DNA from: Yinghuangia soli
Lineage (GTDB): Bacteria; Actinomycetota; Actinomycetes; Streptomycetales; Streptomycetaceae
Reading direction: 5' to 3'
NCBI RefSeq assembly: GCF_021502675.1
Contig: NZ_JAKFHA010000008.1
Location: forward strand, 176,994-240,993
DNA length: 64,000 bases
Program-made: the position numbers and the translations under genes
Notes under the pieces: model-generated
Database searches by the model: none
Told to the model about the DNA's origin: nothing
Seen by the model: the letters and a program-made list of their open reading frames with translations, nothing else
Part shown: piece after piece, positions 44,234-52,715 of the stretch
Layout: each line of letters starts with the position of its first letter
Position numbering within the stretch: position 1 is the first letter of the stretch

Positions 44234-44800
44234 ATGGGTGATGCAAACACCGGAGCCGAGACCGAATCCGGCACCAGCGCCGGGAAAGTGGTCGTGAACA
44301 GGGCGATGTCGTTGGACGGCTTCATCGCCGGCCCCGGCCACACGATGGACTGGATGTTCGAGCACCTGTCGGACGCCATGTTCCCGGAGGTCATGGAAGC
44401 CACGGGAGCCATGCTTGTCGGGCGGGGTACGTACGACGTCGCCAAGGGCATGTCCGCCGAGGAGACCTCGTACGAGGGCGGACCGCAGTTCGTCCTGACG
44501 CACAGACCGCCTGCCGAGCCGGACCCGAACGTCACGTTCCTCACCTGCGGCATCGAGGAGGCCGTCGCCACGGCCCGCAAGGCCGCGGGCGGCAAGAACC
44601 TGGAGATCCTCGGTGCGGACATCGCCGCCCAGTGTCTCCAGGCCGGGCTCGTGGACGAGATGCTGGTGTACGTCGTGCCGGTGCTGCTCGGCGACGGCGT
44701 CCGCATCACGCCCTCGGGCCTCGGCAGGGTCGACCTGGAGCCTTTCAGTACGGTCACGTCGGGTGCGGTGACGATGATGCGCTTCCGCGTTCGCAAGTAG
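44234..44800 (+). CDS. Dihydrofolate-reductase-like (RibD C-terminal) protein
   Basis: 188 aa. VVVNRAMSLDGFIAGPG near residue 20, MLVGRGTYD, then LEILGADIAAQCLQAGLVDEM (first 20 shown) match the RibD_C fold of DHFR-like reductases, which bind NADPH. Many stand-alone copies exist in actinobacteria with unknown substrates. ATG has GGAG 7 bases upstream. No obvious operon partner. Confidence 0.85.
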   Translation: MGDANTGAETESGTSAGKVVVNRAMSLDGFIAGPGHTMDWMFEHLSDAMFPEVMEATGAMLVGRGTYDVAKGMSAEETSYEGGPQFVLTHRPPAEPDPNVTFLTCGIEEAVATARKAAGGKNLEILGADIAAQCLQAGLVDEMLVYVVPVLLGDGVRITPSGLGRVDLEPFSTVTSGAVTMMRFRVRK

Positions 44801-44851
44801 GGCGTGGATGAAGGGAGTTGGCGGCGGTGTCCGGGGCCGATCGCGCCGTCG

Positions 44852-44897
44852 CCTGACGTCCTGAGTCCTGACGTCCTGACGTCTTGACGTGCTGACC
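44852..44897 (+). repeat. Tandem CCTGACGT repeats
   Basis: Five or so copies of CCTGACGT and close variants after the DHFR-like gene. Looks like replication slippage; no clear function. Confidence 0.7.
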
Positions 44898-44979
44898 GGC
44901 GGCGTCGACGAGGCAGGTGTCATCGTCGACGCCGCCGCGGTACGCGCGCCGCCGTCACCCCCTCCGGCAGGCGGCGGGC

Positions 44980-45315
44980 TCAGGCGAGCGTGAGCGCCTC
45001 GATGCGTTCCAGGTGCTCCTCGCCCCATTCACCGAGGGGCGCGAGCGCGGTGTTGAGGGATCGGCCGAAGTCGGTCAGCGAGTACTCCACCTTGGGCGGC
45101 ACCTGCTGGTAGACCTCGCGGTGCACGAGGCCGTTGGCTTCCATTTCGCGGAGTTGAAGGATCAGCATGCGCTCGCTGATGCCTGCGACCGTACGCCGCA
45201 ACTCGCCGAAGCGGACCGGCCCTTCGCCGAGTGCGAAGAGGATCAGGCCCTTCCATTTTCCGCCCATGACGGCGATGGCGGCGTCGAGTCCGCAGGTGTA
45301 CGTCTTCTTCGCCAC
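44980..45315 (-). CDS. HxlR-family transcriptional regulator
   Basis: 111 aa winged-helix protein. CGLDAAIAVMGGKWKGLIL near the N terminus contains the single conserved Cys (residue 8) that senses electrophiles or oxidants in many family members, then RFGELRRTVAGISERML as the recognition region. The frame opens at 45402 but GTG 45315 has AGGAGG 5 bases upstream and gives the usual length. Divergent from the imine-reductase-like gene, with an inverted repeat at 45342-45364 between them. Confidence 0.9.
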   Translation of the reverse strand: MAKKTYTCGLDAAIAVMGGKWKGLILFALGEGPVRFGELRRTVAGISERMLILQLREMEANGLVHREVYQQVPPKVEYSLTDFGRSLNTALAPLGEWGEEHLERIEALTLA

Positions 45316-45341
45316 GAGGCCTCCTACGAACAAAAGTGTCG

Positions 45342-45364
45342 GTACCTGACAGAAATGTAGGTAC
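45342..45364. promoter_or_regulatory. Candidate HxlR operator
   Basis: Perfect 6-bp inverted repeat GTACCT (45342-45347) and AGGTAC (45359-45364), 11 bases apart, in the divergent gap between the HxlR gene and the oxidoreductase gene. It also reads as a direct repeat GGTACCTGA/GGTACTTGA with a period of 19. Binding is inferred from position. Confidence 0.6.
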
Positions 45365-45494
45365 TTGATGGAAAGTATGCGCAACCCCAGCATGGAACAC
45401 ACGCCGCACCGCGGACATCACCGCTCGGTGCGGGCGTACTTCATGGGCGTTTCGTTCGACGCCCGAACCTTCCGACTGAGCAGTGGAGCGCAAC

Positions 45495-46409
45495 GTGACT
45501 GAGGACAACCGCACGCCCGTGACCGTCATCGGATTGGGGTCGATGGGGAGGGCATTGGCCGAAGCGTTCGTCGACGCCGGGCATCCGACGACGGTGTGGA
45601 ACCGTACGCCGGGAAAGGCCGAACCGTTGCTGGCCAAGGGGGCGTTCGGTGCGGAGACCGTGGCGGCCGCGGTCTCGGCGAGCCCGCTGGTGGTCACCTG
45701 CCTGACCACCTTCGAGGCCACCCGCCGCGCACTGGAGCCGGCCGTGGCCGCGCTTGACGGGCGTGCCCTTGTTACGCTGAACAGCGGCTCCCCGGCGGGC
45801 GCACGTGCCACGGCCGCTTGGGCGACCGCCTCCGGGGCCCGGTTCCTCGGCGGCGCGATCAAGAACGTGCCGTCCGCGGTCGGGGGAGCGGACACGCTGC
45901 TGTACTACGGCGGCGACAGGACCGTCTTCGACGAGTACGAGGGGACTCTCCGCGTTCTGGGCGGCGACACCGTGCATCTCGGCGACGCCGCGGACCTTGC
46001 GGCGCTGTACGAAATGGCGGTCGGCGGCACGCTGCTGCCGGCGCTAGTCGGCTTCTTCCAGGGCGCCGCCGCGGTCCAGGCCCGCGGGCTGAAGGTGAGC
46101 ACGCTGGTGCCGTTCACCGTGAAGTGGTTCGAGATGATCAATTCCGTGCTGCCGGTCTTCGCGGACGAGATCGACCGAGGCGATTACCGCGAAGCAGCCT
46201 CGTCCGTGAACCTCTTCGTGGCCGGCGCGGCCGAGGACGACGAGTTCGGCAAGGAAGCAAACGTCGACATGTCCTGGCACGCCCCACTGCGAGCTCTATT
46301 GGAGCGAGCGGTCGAGGCAGGCTACGGAGACCAGAGCATCTCGGCCCTGGTGGAGGTCCTGAAGCAGCCGTCCCCGGCGGCATCCAGCAGCACCACTACG
46401 CCGAGTTAA
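45495..46409 (+). CDS. NAD(P)-dependent oxidoreductase, imine-reductase-like
   Basis: 304 aa, 6-phosphogluconate/beta-hydroxyacid dehydrogenase fold. Rossmann motif VIGLGSMGRALAEAF near residue 10 followed by WNRT, which favours NADPH. The long C-terminal helical domain (YEMAVGGTLLPALVGFFQGA) is like that of imine reductases. GTG 45495 has GGAG 7 bases upstream; an earlier GTG at 45483 overlaps that site. Probably controlled by the divergent HxlR regulator. Confidence 0.85.
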   Translation: MTEDNRTPVTVIGLGSMGRALAEAFVDAGHPTTVWNRTPGKAEPLLAKGAFGAETVAAAVSASPLVVTCLTTFEATRRALEPAVAALDGRALVTLNSGSPAGARATAAWATASGARFLGGAIKNVPSAVGGADTLLYYGGDRTVFDEYEGTLRVLGGDTVHLGDAADLAALYEMAVGGTLLPALVGFFQGAAAVQARGLKVSTLVPFTVKWFEMINSVLPVFADEIDRGDYREAASSVNLFVAGAAEDDEFGKEANVDMSWHAPLRALLERAVEAGYGDQSISALVEVLKQPSPAASSSTTTPS

Positions 46410-46551
46410 GGCCGTTTCCCGCCGTGCCGAGGGGTCTGATCAGCCCGCTGCCCGAAGCGCGGGTCGTCGGGCAGCCGAGTCTGTCGTACGCCTCTTCATG
46501 TCCGTCCGCATCGCTACGGTCTCGGAGATTGCAGATGAGAGAGGCAGTGCT

Positions 46552-47139
46552 ATGGGTTACTGGGGCGAGTACGTGGTGGTGCGCAGTGATCGTCCGGCGC
46601 TGGAGATCGCAGTGCTGAGCGACGGCCGATGCCGCGAAGGCCACGAGATCGGCCTTTGCGACGTGGGATCGTTCGGCGACGGCTGGCAGGTCTTGTCGGT
46701 CTGCCACGCCCTGCCGGGCTCGCCTCCGGAGACAGTCCGGCAACTCGGCGAGGAGACCGGGGCGCCGGCCCTGAGCTGCTACATCCTGGACGATGACACC
46801 GGGCTCATCCACGGCTGGTCCCGCGAAGGCGGCTCTTGGCGTACCTGGTTTCACCCGAAGCTTGCAGCGGACTACGAGATGCCCAGTCACATCTGCTACG
46901 AGGACGAGACCGGCATGCCGTCGACCGCTTACCTGGCTGCCTGGGAAGCTGCGCATAGCCAGATAGTGGACGGCATGCCCGCCCGCGCGACGCAGATGGC
47001 GGCGTGGGCGACGGAGGCCGGCTGGACCCCGGACGGCGCGGTGCTCTTGAACGAGCTCCTCAGCGACGAAATCGGCTTTGCCCAAGCGCAGTTCCAGGTC
47101 TTGCTCGCGGCGATGGGAGCCCCTGGGGCCGGGCCCTGA
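46552..47139 (+). CDS. Conserved hypothetical protein
   Basis: 195 aa from ATG 46552 (MGYWGEYVVVRSDRP). Mixed alpha/beta, acidic, with no signal peptide; the C-terminal third (LAAWEAAHSQIVDGMPAR) looks helical. The frame is open from 46498, but GAGAGG precedes 46552. I do not recognise a domain. Similar short proteins are common as hypotheticals in actinobacteria. Confidence 0.7.
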   Translation: MGYWGEYVVVRSDRPALEIAVLSDGRCREGHEIGLCDVGSFGDGWQVLSVCHALPGSPPETVRQLGEETGAPALSCYILDDDTGLIHGWSREGGSWRTWFHPKLAADYEMPSHICYEDETGMPSTAYLAAWEAAHSQIVDGMPARATQMAAWATEAGWTPDGAVLLNELLSDEIGFAQAQFQVLLAAMGAPGAGP

Positions 47140-47507
47140 ACCCGCCGCACGGACAGGCCGGTCCGGGGGCGACGAGCATGGGCCCAGCGAGCAGGAGATC
47201 TCCGGCCTCCTGGAGGCGCAGCAGGATCCTGATCTCCGCGTAGCTGTACGTGCCTTCTTGGGGAACGTAGATCAGCTTGTCGGGGCCGCGCTCCTGGAGC
47301 GTGGCAGAGATTGCGTCGTCAGTCACCGACGGCATGGCCACCGCAGCACGTACGTCCCCGAATGTGAGTTCGGGCGTCTACTCGGGCATGTACCTGGCCG
47401 CGGGTCATGCTGAATGCAAGGGGCTCGACGCTGATCAACGCTGTGGCCTCCGCCTCCCACTGCTCGCGGTCGCCCTCCGCCAATACCGACCACATCGAAT
47501 CCGACAC
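47060..47507 (-). pseudogene. Frameshifted small gene, unknown
   Basis: GTG at 47507 has GGAG 8 bases upstream and opens VSDSMWSVLAEGDREQWEAE, continuing to SMTRGQVHARVD near 47376. There the frame runs into nonsense, while the frame one base over continues PELTFGDVRAAVAMPSVTDD, then LIYVPQEGTYSYAEIRI. Removing one base in the GACGCCC stretch near 47372 joins them into one protein of about 110 aa or more. The 3' end overlaps the convergent gene before it. Could be a real decay event or a sequencing error. Confidence 0.45.
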
Positions 47508-47558
47508 TGCACGTCTCCGCTCGCATCCGCGCGGCCTATGCGGCTTGCGACCGCACCG

Positions 47559-48497
47559 TCATTGCGGTGTCCGGACACGCAGGGCCTGGACGGACCAGTC
47601 GAACACCGGAGCCAGACTCTCCGGGGCCGACCAGCCGTTGACCACGGCGAGGAGTTGGAGGTATCGCTCCTTGCGGGGGTCGTTCACGCTTTCCAGTCGA
47701 GTGGTCAGGCGGCGGCGAAGCTCGACGTCGTCGGGGCGGTCGAGGAGGTGCGCGTAGTACGCCGTGAACGCCGCGACGATCGGATCGGCCTGGCGCGAGG
47801 CCGGGTCGATGCCGGCGGTCAGGGCCGGGCCGACCTGGTCGCGGACGGCTGCGGCGATGTCGCGGCGCGGGCCCATCGTGTCGCTTCGGGTCTGCTCGGC
47901 TGCCTGGTCCTCGGCCATCCGCCGCACGGCGGCCCGGAAATCCGGGTCCAGGGACATTTCTGCCAACTCCACCCACGCTTGGACCTGCTCCGCGTCCGGG
48001 TCGTCGGGCAGCTCGGGGGTCATCGAGCGCATGACCCCCGCGAATGCGGGGGCGGCGTCGAGACCGTCGAAGACGGCGTCGAGGAAATCGCCGATCAGAC
48101 GTCGGCGTTCGTCCTCGGAGAGCTGGGTCAGCCGGTGCATGAGTTCTGTCTCCTCAGGTGTGGACCCGCGCTCGGCCACCGCCGTCAGCACCGCGCGCCG
48201 CAGGCGCAGGACGCGGATCTGCACGGCCAGTGCTTCGGCGTGCGCCGCGGCTACCTCGGGAAGCGAGAGCTCGCGGTCCACGACCTTGCGGATCGTGGGA
48301 AGGTCCAGTCCCAGTTCGCGCAGGGTCCGCACGAGGTCCAGGCGTGCGACGGCGTCGATGTCGTACAGGCGGTAGCCGGCCGGGCTGCGGTCCGTCGGCG
48401 CCACGATTCCGCGATCGGAGTAGAACCGGATCGTCTTGACCGTGAGACCGGTCCGCCGAGCGAGCTCGCCGATCGAGTAGAGCGTGTCGCTGTCCAT
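47559..48497 (-). CDS. MerR-family transcriptional regulator
   Basis: 312 aa. N-terminal winged HTH YSIGELARRTGLTVKTIRFY, then RLYDIDAVARLDLVRTLREL, typical of MerR. The long C-terminal domain (about 110-312) is helical and resembles the drug-sensing TipAL-type or HTH-MerR multidrug class without a clear motif. No Cys cluster, so probably not a metal sensor. A MerR-type dyad lies directly upstream at 48512-48530. No neighbour is an obvious target, so self-regulation is the simplest reading. Confidence 0.88.
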   Translation of the reverse strand: MDSDTLYSIGELARRTGLTVKTIRFYSDRGIVAPTDRSPAGYRLYDIDAVARLDLVRTLRELGLDLPTIRKVVDRELSLPEVAAAHAEALAVQIRVLRLRRAVLTAVAERGSTPEETELMHRLTQLSEDERRRLIGDFLDAVFDGLDAAPAFAGVMRSMTPELPDDPDAEQVQAWVELAEMSLDPDFRAAVRRMAEDQAAEQTRSDTMGPRRDIAAAVRDQVGPALTAGIDPASRQADPIVAAFTAYYAHLLDRPDDVELRRRLTTRLESVNDPRKERYLQLLAVVNGWSAPESLAPVFDWSVQALRVRTPQ

Positions 48498-48511
48498 GCC
48501 CCCACCTTTGT

Positions 48512-48530
48512 GTCTCCCCCTGCTGGAGAC
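48512..48530 (-). promoter_or_regulatory. MerR-type promoter dyad
   Basis: GTCTCC (48512-48517) and GGAGAC (48525-48530) form a perfect 6-bp inverted repeat. On the minus strand a TTGAGT-like -35 box lies immediately upstream of it, as expected for MerR sites placed in the promoter spacer. It ends 15 bases from the MerR start codon. Confidence 0.55.
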
Positions 48531-48741
48531 TCAAGTCCCTTCGCCGACCAGTAGCCAACCACTCCTCATCCTTCTCCGCACCAACGGTAGGTGGCCCTGG
48601 GACGGAGCGCCTTCGAGTCGGCAGCCCCGTGGATCCGGCCGTCGGCAGTTGTCGACGTACAGCCTGCGTCGGCCCTGGCACTCAGCCGGCGCCCGGAACC
48701 GATCCCATCCTCGTGAGTCCTACCGCACGTCCGGGGCTGCG

Positions 48742-50103
48742 TTAGGTCGTGACGTCGGGACGGGGGCGGGAAGGGCCGGCTGCAGGCGCAGGCGCAGGCG
48801 CGGGCCCAGGCGCGGCGAGGGGACGGGCGGGGAGGGCGGCGGGTAGCCCAGGCATCACCGCGCTGGTCGCGGGGGTGGGGAAGCGGAGCAGGGTGAGGAC
48901 CGGGCCGGTGGCCACTGTCGTGATCAGGGCGACGATGACCAGGACGGTGTAGAGGGACTGGTCGATGATTCCGCTCTGCAGGCCGATGTTGAGCGCGATC
49001 AGCTCGGTCAGGCCGCGGGTGTTGAGCATGACGCCGACCACGGTCGCGTCGCGGGACGGCAGGCCGCCCAGACGCGCGCCGAGGTAGCCGCCGCCGATCT
49101 TGCCGATGGTGGCGACCACGGTGAAGATGCCCAGGAGCGCGAGGTCGGTCCCGCTCAGCGCGCCGATGTCGACGGACAGGCCGCTGACCATGAAAAAGAC
49201 CGGCAGCAGGATCGTGCCGCTGTCCTGGAGCGGGCGTACCAGGCTCGCGTCCGGCTCGCCGCCGGCGCCGCGCGGCATGACCAGCCCCGCGACGAAGGCG
49301 CCGAAGATGACGTGGAGTCCGAGTGCGGACGTGGCCCAGGCGGAGGCCATGGCGAGGGCCGCGACGACGGGGAGGTCGCCGCCGGGGACGGCCTCGGGCC
49401 GTGACAGCCACCGGCGCAGCGCGGGCCGTACGAGGAACACCATCGCGGTCATGTACGCGGCGAACAGGGCCACGGTCGCGGGGAGGGAGAGATGCTCCTG
49501 GCCTGGACTGCCCGCCGCGATCACGGCCGCGGCCAGCACGATCCAGCCCAGCGCGTCGATGATGCCCGCCGAGGTCATGGAGACGACCCCTGGGACACTG
49601 GTCGCCGCGCCGCGCTCGCGGATGATGCTGGCCAGGACCGGAACGGCGGTGACGGCCATGGCGACGGCCATGAAGAGGACGAAGCCGGTGTTGCCGGTCG
49701 CTGCGCCGCCCGGCGGGGTGTAGAGCGGTGCGACTAGGAAAGCGGCGCCGCCGCCCAGGGCCATCGGGATGACGAAGGCGCACGCCGCCACGGCCGGGAC
49801 GACCTTTCGCCGCTGCCGCAGCACCCGCAGGTCCAGTTCGCACGCCACGGCGAACAGGAAAGGCACCAAAGCGATTTGGGCGACCACGGAGAGGTAGGGG
49901 AGCACCTCGCGCGGAAACAGCCGGTCCATGTACCCGCCCGGCAGCCGGCCCAGCAGGCTGGGCCCGAGGGCGAGGCCGGCGAGGATCTGCCCGATCACCG
50001 CGGGTTGGCGTAACCTCCGGGCGGCCGCCCTGAGCAGATGGCTGAGAGCCACGATGACGGCTGTTCCGGCGACGACGTGGGTGACCAACTCGTCGGTGCT
50101 CAC
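48742..50103 (-). CDS. Kef-type cation/proton antiporter
   Basis: 453 aa, CPA2 family membrane protein with about 12 helices. Seen: RQPAVIGQILAGLALGPSLL near residue 26, VTAVPVLASIIRE, FGAFVAGLVMPRG, and the late VMLNTRGLTELIALNIGL. Such proteins exchange Na+ or K+ for H+ or are regulated K+ effluxers; no TrkA-N domain is attached. The C terminus is an Ala-Pro repeat. GTG 50103 is chosen because family sequence starts there; the frame is open far upstream. Confidence 0.88.
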   Translation of the reverse strand: MSTDELVTHVVAGTAVIVALSHLLRAAARRLRQPAVIGQILAGLALGPSLLGRLPGGYMDRLFPREVLPYLSVVAQIALVPFLFAVACELDLRVLRQRRKVVPAVAACAFVIPMALGGGAAFLVAPLYTPPGGAATGNTGFVLFMAVAMAVTAVPVLASIIRERGAATSVPGVVSMTSAGIIDALGWIVLAAAVIAAGSPGQEHLSLPATVALFAAYMTAMVFLVRPALRRWLSRPEAVPGGDLPVVAALAMASAWATSALGLHVIFGAFVAGLVMPRGAGGEPDASLVRPLQDSGTILLPVFFMVSGLSVDIGALSGTDLALLGIFTVVATIGKIGGGYLGARLGGLPSRDATVVGVMLNTRGLTELIALNIGLQSGIIDQSLYTVLVIVALITTVATGPVLTLLRFPTPATSAVMPGLPAALPARPLAAPGPAPAPAPAAGPSRPRPDVTT

Positions 50104-50381
50104 GCGCGATTCCCCCGAGGTCGGATGCGGATCGCGCTCAGGCTGGCGCAAGGCCCGCCGTTCGGGCAAACCGCCTGCGGCACCAGCGCATTGCGGATAC
50201 CCATCCGCGCGCCGCGGACGACGCCACACGGAACCGGCACCTGTCCGCACTGGCTCGGTTGTCTGCGCGTCCGGCGAAAGACCGGGGGAACCGTCTTCGA
50301 CTGCAGTGTGTTCGCCGTCCGAAACGCGCAGCGTTCCGGGGCTTCGTTGACTGGTGACACGCGTGCTTGCGACGGTTGCGC

Positions 50382-51098
50382 GTGCTTGCCATATGGATTG
50401 GGCTTGTGACTCTGGGGGGCGCGTCTCTGCAGAGGCTGACGGGCATGGGGTTTGCGTTGGTGGCCGCTCCGGGGCTGGTGCTGCTGTTGGGGCCTTGGCA
50501 GGGCGTGTTGCTGACGAATGCCGCAGCATGCGCGATCAGCGCGATCGGGCTCGCAGGTACGTGGCGTCGGGTGATGTGGTCTTCGATGCTGCCGCTCGTC
50601 GCCGCAGCGGCGCTGGCGATCCCGGTGGGCGCGCGGGTCGCCGGTGAGCTCAGTGCCCGGTCGTTGTCGATCGGCGTCGGCGCCGTGATCGTGGTCTCGG
50701 TTCTGCTGGTGATCGCGGGCGCTCGCATGCGGGCTCTGTCGGGGCGCGGCGGCGCGATCGCGGCGGGCGCGATGAGCGGATTCATGAACGCTACGACCGG
50801 GGCCGGCGGGCCGCCGATCTCGTTGTACGCGGCGAACGCCGGCTGGACTGCGGCGAAGTTCGTGCCGAACGTGCAGTTCTACAGCGTCGTGGCGAACGGT
50901 CTGTCTTTGACGGCGCGCGGAGTGCCCAGGCTCACCTGGTACGCGTGGTCGCTGACCGGGATCGGAGTTGTCGGCGGTGCGGTGGTCGGGACCGTTCTGG
51001 CGAAGCGGATCACGGACGATCGGGTCAAGAGCTTGGTCATGGGCCTCGCGCTGATCGGTGGGGTGCTCCTGCTCCTGAAGGGCCTGACGATGGGCTGA
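50382..51098 (+). CDS. TauE/SafE-family permease
   Basis: 238 aa, about 8 hydrophobic helices. FALVAAPGLVLLLGPWQGV near residue 25 and GAMSGFMNATTGAGGPPISL near 132 are typical of TauE/SafE sulfite/organosulfonate exporters. Start unclear: GTG 50382 and TTG 50367 are both possible and neither has a clear ribosome-binding site. Substrate unknown. Confidence 0.85.
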   Translation: MLAIWIGLVTLGGASLQRLTGMGFALVAAPGLVLLLGPWQGVLLTNAAACAISAIGLAGTWRRVMWSSMLPLVAAAALAIPVGARVAGELSARSLSIGVGAVIVVSVLLVIAGARMRALSGRGGAIAAGAMSGFMNATTGAGGPPISLYAANAGWTAAKFVPNVQFYSVVANGLSLTARGVPRLTWYAWSLTGIGVVGGAVVGTVLAKRITDDRVKSLVMGLALIGGVLLLLKGLTMG

Positions 51099-51242
51099 GC
51101 GGATTCCCCACGCGTGGTCACGTCGGTCAGGCGCCGGTCCGCTTGATGCGGACCGGCGCTCCGGGCATGGAACTCAGCCCGTCCCGAGCGCGGACGTCGC
51201 GTACCTCATGGTTCGTCTCCCCGGATGGACGGCGCCGTTCGG

Positions 51243-51434
51243 TCAGTCTGTCGCCTTCAGGGTCGCCGTCAGCGACGTCCACGATGACGCCGGAACCGTG
51301 AGGAAGCCGAGAGCCACATCCTTGGAGTCACGGACGCCGATGGCCGGGGACAACGACGCTGTCTCGAGGCAGTTGCCTCCCTGCTGCCCGCTGTAGGTCG
51401 ACTTTCGCCATGCGAGCCGGGAATGTGCGGTCAT
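51243..51434 (-). CDS. DUF397 protein
   Basis: 63 aa, matching the DUF397 pattern: LAWRKSTYSGQQGGNCLETA then VRDSKDVALGFLTV and a late W. DUF397 genes regularly follow an XRE regulator in actinobacteria and are thought to act with it. The start overlaps the regulator stop (ATGA at 51431-51434). Confidence 0.92.
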   Translation of the reverse strand: MTAHSRLAWRKSTYSGQQGGNCLETASLSPAIGVRDSKDVALGFLTVPASSWTSLTATLKATD

Positions 51435-52255
51435 GCCATGCCCTCCAAGAGGTCTCTCAGGTGCCGTTCCGTGCGGGCGGGCGACCACGTATCGGCCCGG
51501 AGCAGGTCGTATCGACGCTGAACCTCTGCAACGGTTCGTTCGTCAGTCGTCATGCTGCCTTCGGACATGTCCTCAGAGTAGGAGCATTCGCCTCTGCCTG
51601 GCACCGTGAACAGCACGAACGCGCCGTCCATGCACGGGTGCAGCCCGGTTTCGATCGGTACCAATTCCAGGATGACGTTCTCTCGCTCGATCATCTCGAG
51701 CATGAGGAGGAGCTGAGGCCTCGCCACCTCAGGACTTCGCATGAGACGCAAGAGGGCTGCCTCGTCCACGATGGCCCAGTACTCGGGCGGTTCGGACGCC
51801 AGAAGCAGGCGGCGGCGGTTGAGTCGGCGTTCGACCCACATGTCGGCGCGGGCTCCCGGTACCCGGGCACACCTGAGCAGCTTCCGCATGTACTCCTCGC
51901 ATTGAAGGAACCCCGGGATCACCTGCGGTTCGAAGGTGCGGATCCGCGTGGCAGCTCTCTCCGTCGCGGCGAAGCTCTCGAACCACTCTGTCGGGTCCGG
52001 CGTGAGCTTGTACGCCAACGTGGCAGTGGCTGTCAGCAGCCTTGTCCCGCCCGTGGCTTGGTCCAGTTGTGTGGCGAAGTCGAGGCTCGGCCTGCGCTCG
52101 GCTGTCTCGATCTGTCCAACGAAGGACCCTGTTGAATGCACTTCGCCCGCCAGTTGGGTCTGGGTCTTGCCGTCGTGCCGGCGGAGAAACCGCAGCAACG
52201 CGCCGAACAGATCCCACATAGAGTCTTCGGGCTCAAGGTCCTTTGGCGCAGGCAT
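51431..52255 (-). CDS. XRE-family regulator (DUF5753 type)
   Basis: 274 aa. N-terminal HTH GKTQTQLAGEVHSTGSFVGQIE near residue 30 (first 20 relevant), then the DUF5753-type C-terminal domain (VIPGFLQCEEYMRKLL; SPEVARPQLLLMLEM). ATG has GGAG 5 bases upstream. Paired with DUF397 and divergent from a small-peptide and methyltransferase cassette; an inverted repeat lies between them. Confidence 0.92.
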   Translation of the reverse strand: MPAPKDLEPEDSMWDLFGALLRFLRRHDGKTQTQLAGEVHSTGSFVGQIETAERRPSLDFATQLDQATGGTRLLTATATLAYKLTPDPTEWFESFAATERAATRIRTFEPQVIPGFLQCEEYMRKLLRCARVPGARADMWVERRLNRRRLLLASEPPEYWAIVDEAALLRLMRSPEVARPQLLLMLEMIERENVILELVPIETGLHPCMDGAFVLFTVPGRGECSYSEDMSEGSMTTDERTVAEVQRRYDLLRADTWSPARTERHLRDLLEGMA

Positions 52256-52324
52256 CGTTGCTCCATCCCCCAGATCCCACTGCTGTACGCCGAACGGTTC
52301 CCACCGTACGCCGTGGCGTGTTCT

Positions 52325-52348
52325 CTGAGTGACGGATTAGTTACTCAG
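52325..52348. promoter_or_regulatory. Inverted repeat in XRE/cassette divergent promoter
   Basis: CTGAGT (52325-52330) and ACTCAG (52343-52348), a perfect 6-bp inverted repeat with 12 bases between. It ends just before the AGGAGG of the 60-aa peptide gene, so it could be the operator of the divergent XRE regulator or a 5' hairpin limiting ribosome access. Confidence 0.5.
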
Positions 52349-52358
52349 GAGGCCGGAA

Positions 52359-52541
52359 ATGAGCGACGGGCGAATGCCGGGGCGGCGGGTGAGTCGGATG
52401 ACGATTCGCACCTACGAGGTGGGCGGTGAGCGCGGTGAGCCGCTTCGTGTCGACCGCCCGCGGGATCCGATTGCGGCCTTGCCGTCTCCGTTCGCGTGGC
52501 CGCCGTGCCGGTGCCCGTTGTGCGTGGGGGAGCGCAAGTGA
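52359..52541 (+). CDS. 60-aa Cys-containing peptide
   Basis: 60 aa, strong AGGAGG 7 bases before ATG. Basic N-terminal half, then RDPIAALPSPFAWPPCRCPL, followed by a Cys and basic end (C-x-C-x2-C in the last dozen residues). No signal peptide. The Cys pattern could bind metal. It is the first gene of a three-gene set with a zinc-knuckle peptide and a PIMT-like methyltransferase, so a substrate or partner role is possible. Family not recognised with certainty. Confidence 0.75.
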   Translation: MSDGRMPGRRVSRMTIRTYEVGGERGEPLRVDRPRDPIAALPSPFAWPPCRCPLCVGERK

Positions 52542-52586
52542 GCAGTCGACGGACCGCGGCAGTCGATGGATACCAATGGAGGCTTG

Positions 52587-52715
52587 ATGGCGAAGCGTAG
52601 GAAGCCTGTTCCCTGCACGTTGTGCGGTGGGAAGGGTTTCAAGGAGATCAGCCAGGACGGCAAGGTCGAGAAGAAGTCCTGCGGGCGCTGCAACGGGACG
52701 GGGATCGTCGGGTGA
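52587..52715 (+). CDS. 42-aa zinc-knuckle peptide
   Basis: 42 aa with GGAGG 5 bases before ATG. Contains CTLCGGKGF and CGRCNGTG, two CxxCxGxG-like motifs as in the DnaJ zinc finger, with a basic start (MAKRRK). Probably binds one Zn2+. Its stop overlaps the GTG of the methyltransferase (GTGA at 52712-52715). Too short for most gene finders. Confidence 0.75.
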   Translation: MAKRRKPVPCTLCGGKGFKEISQDGKVEKKSCGRCNGTGIVG

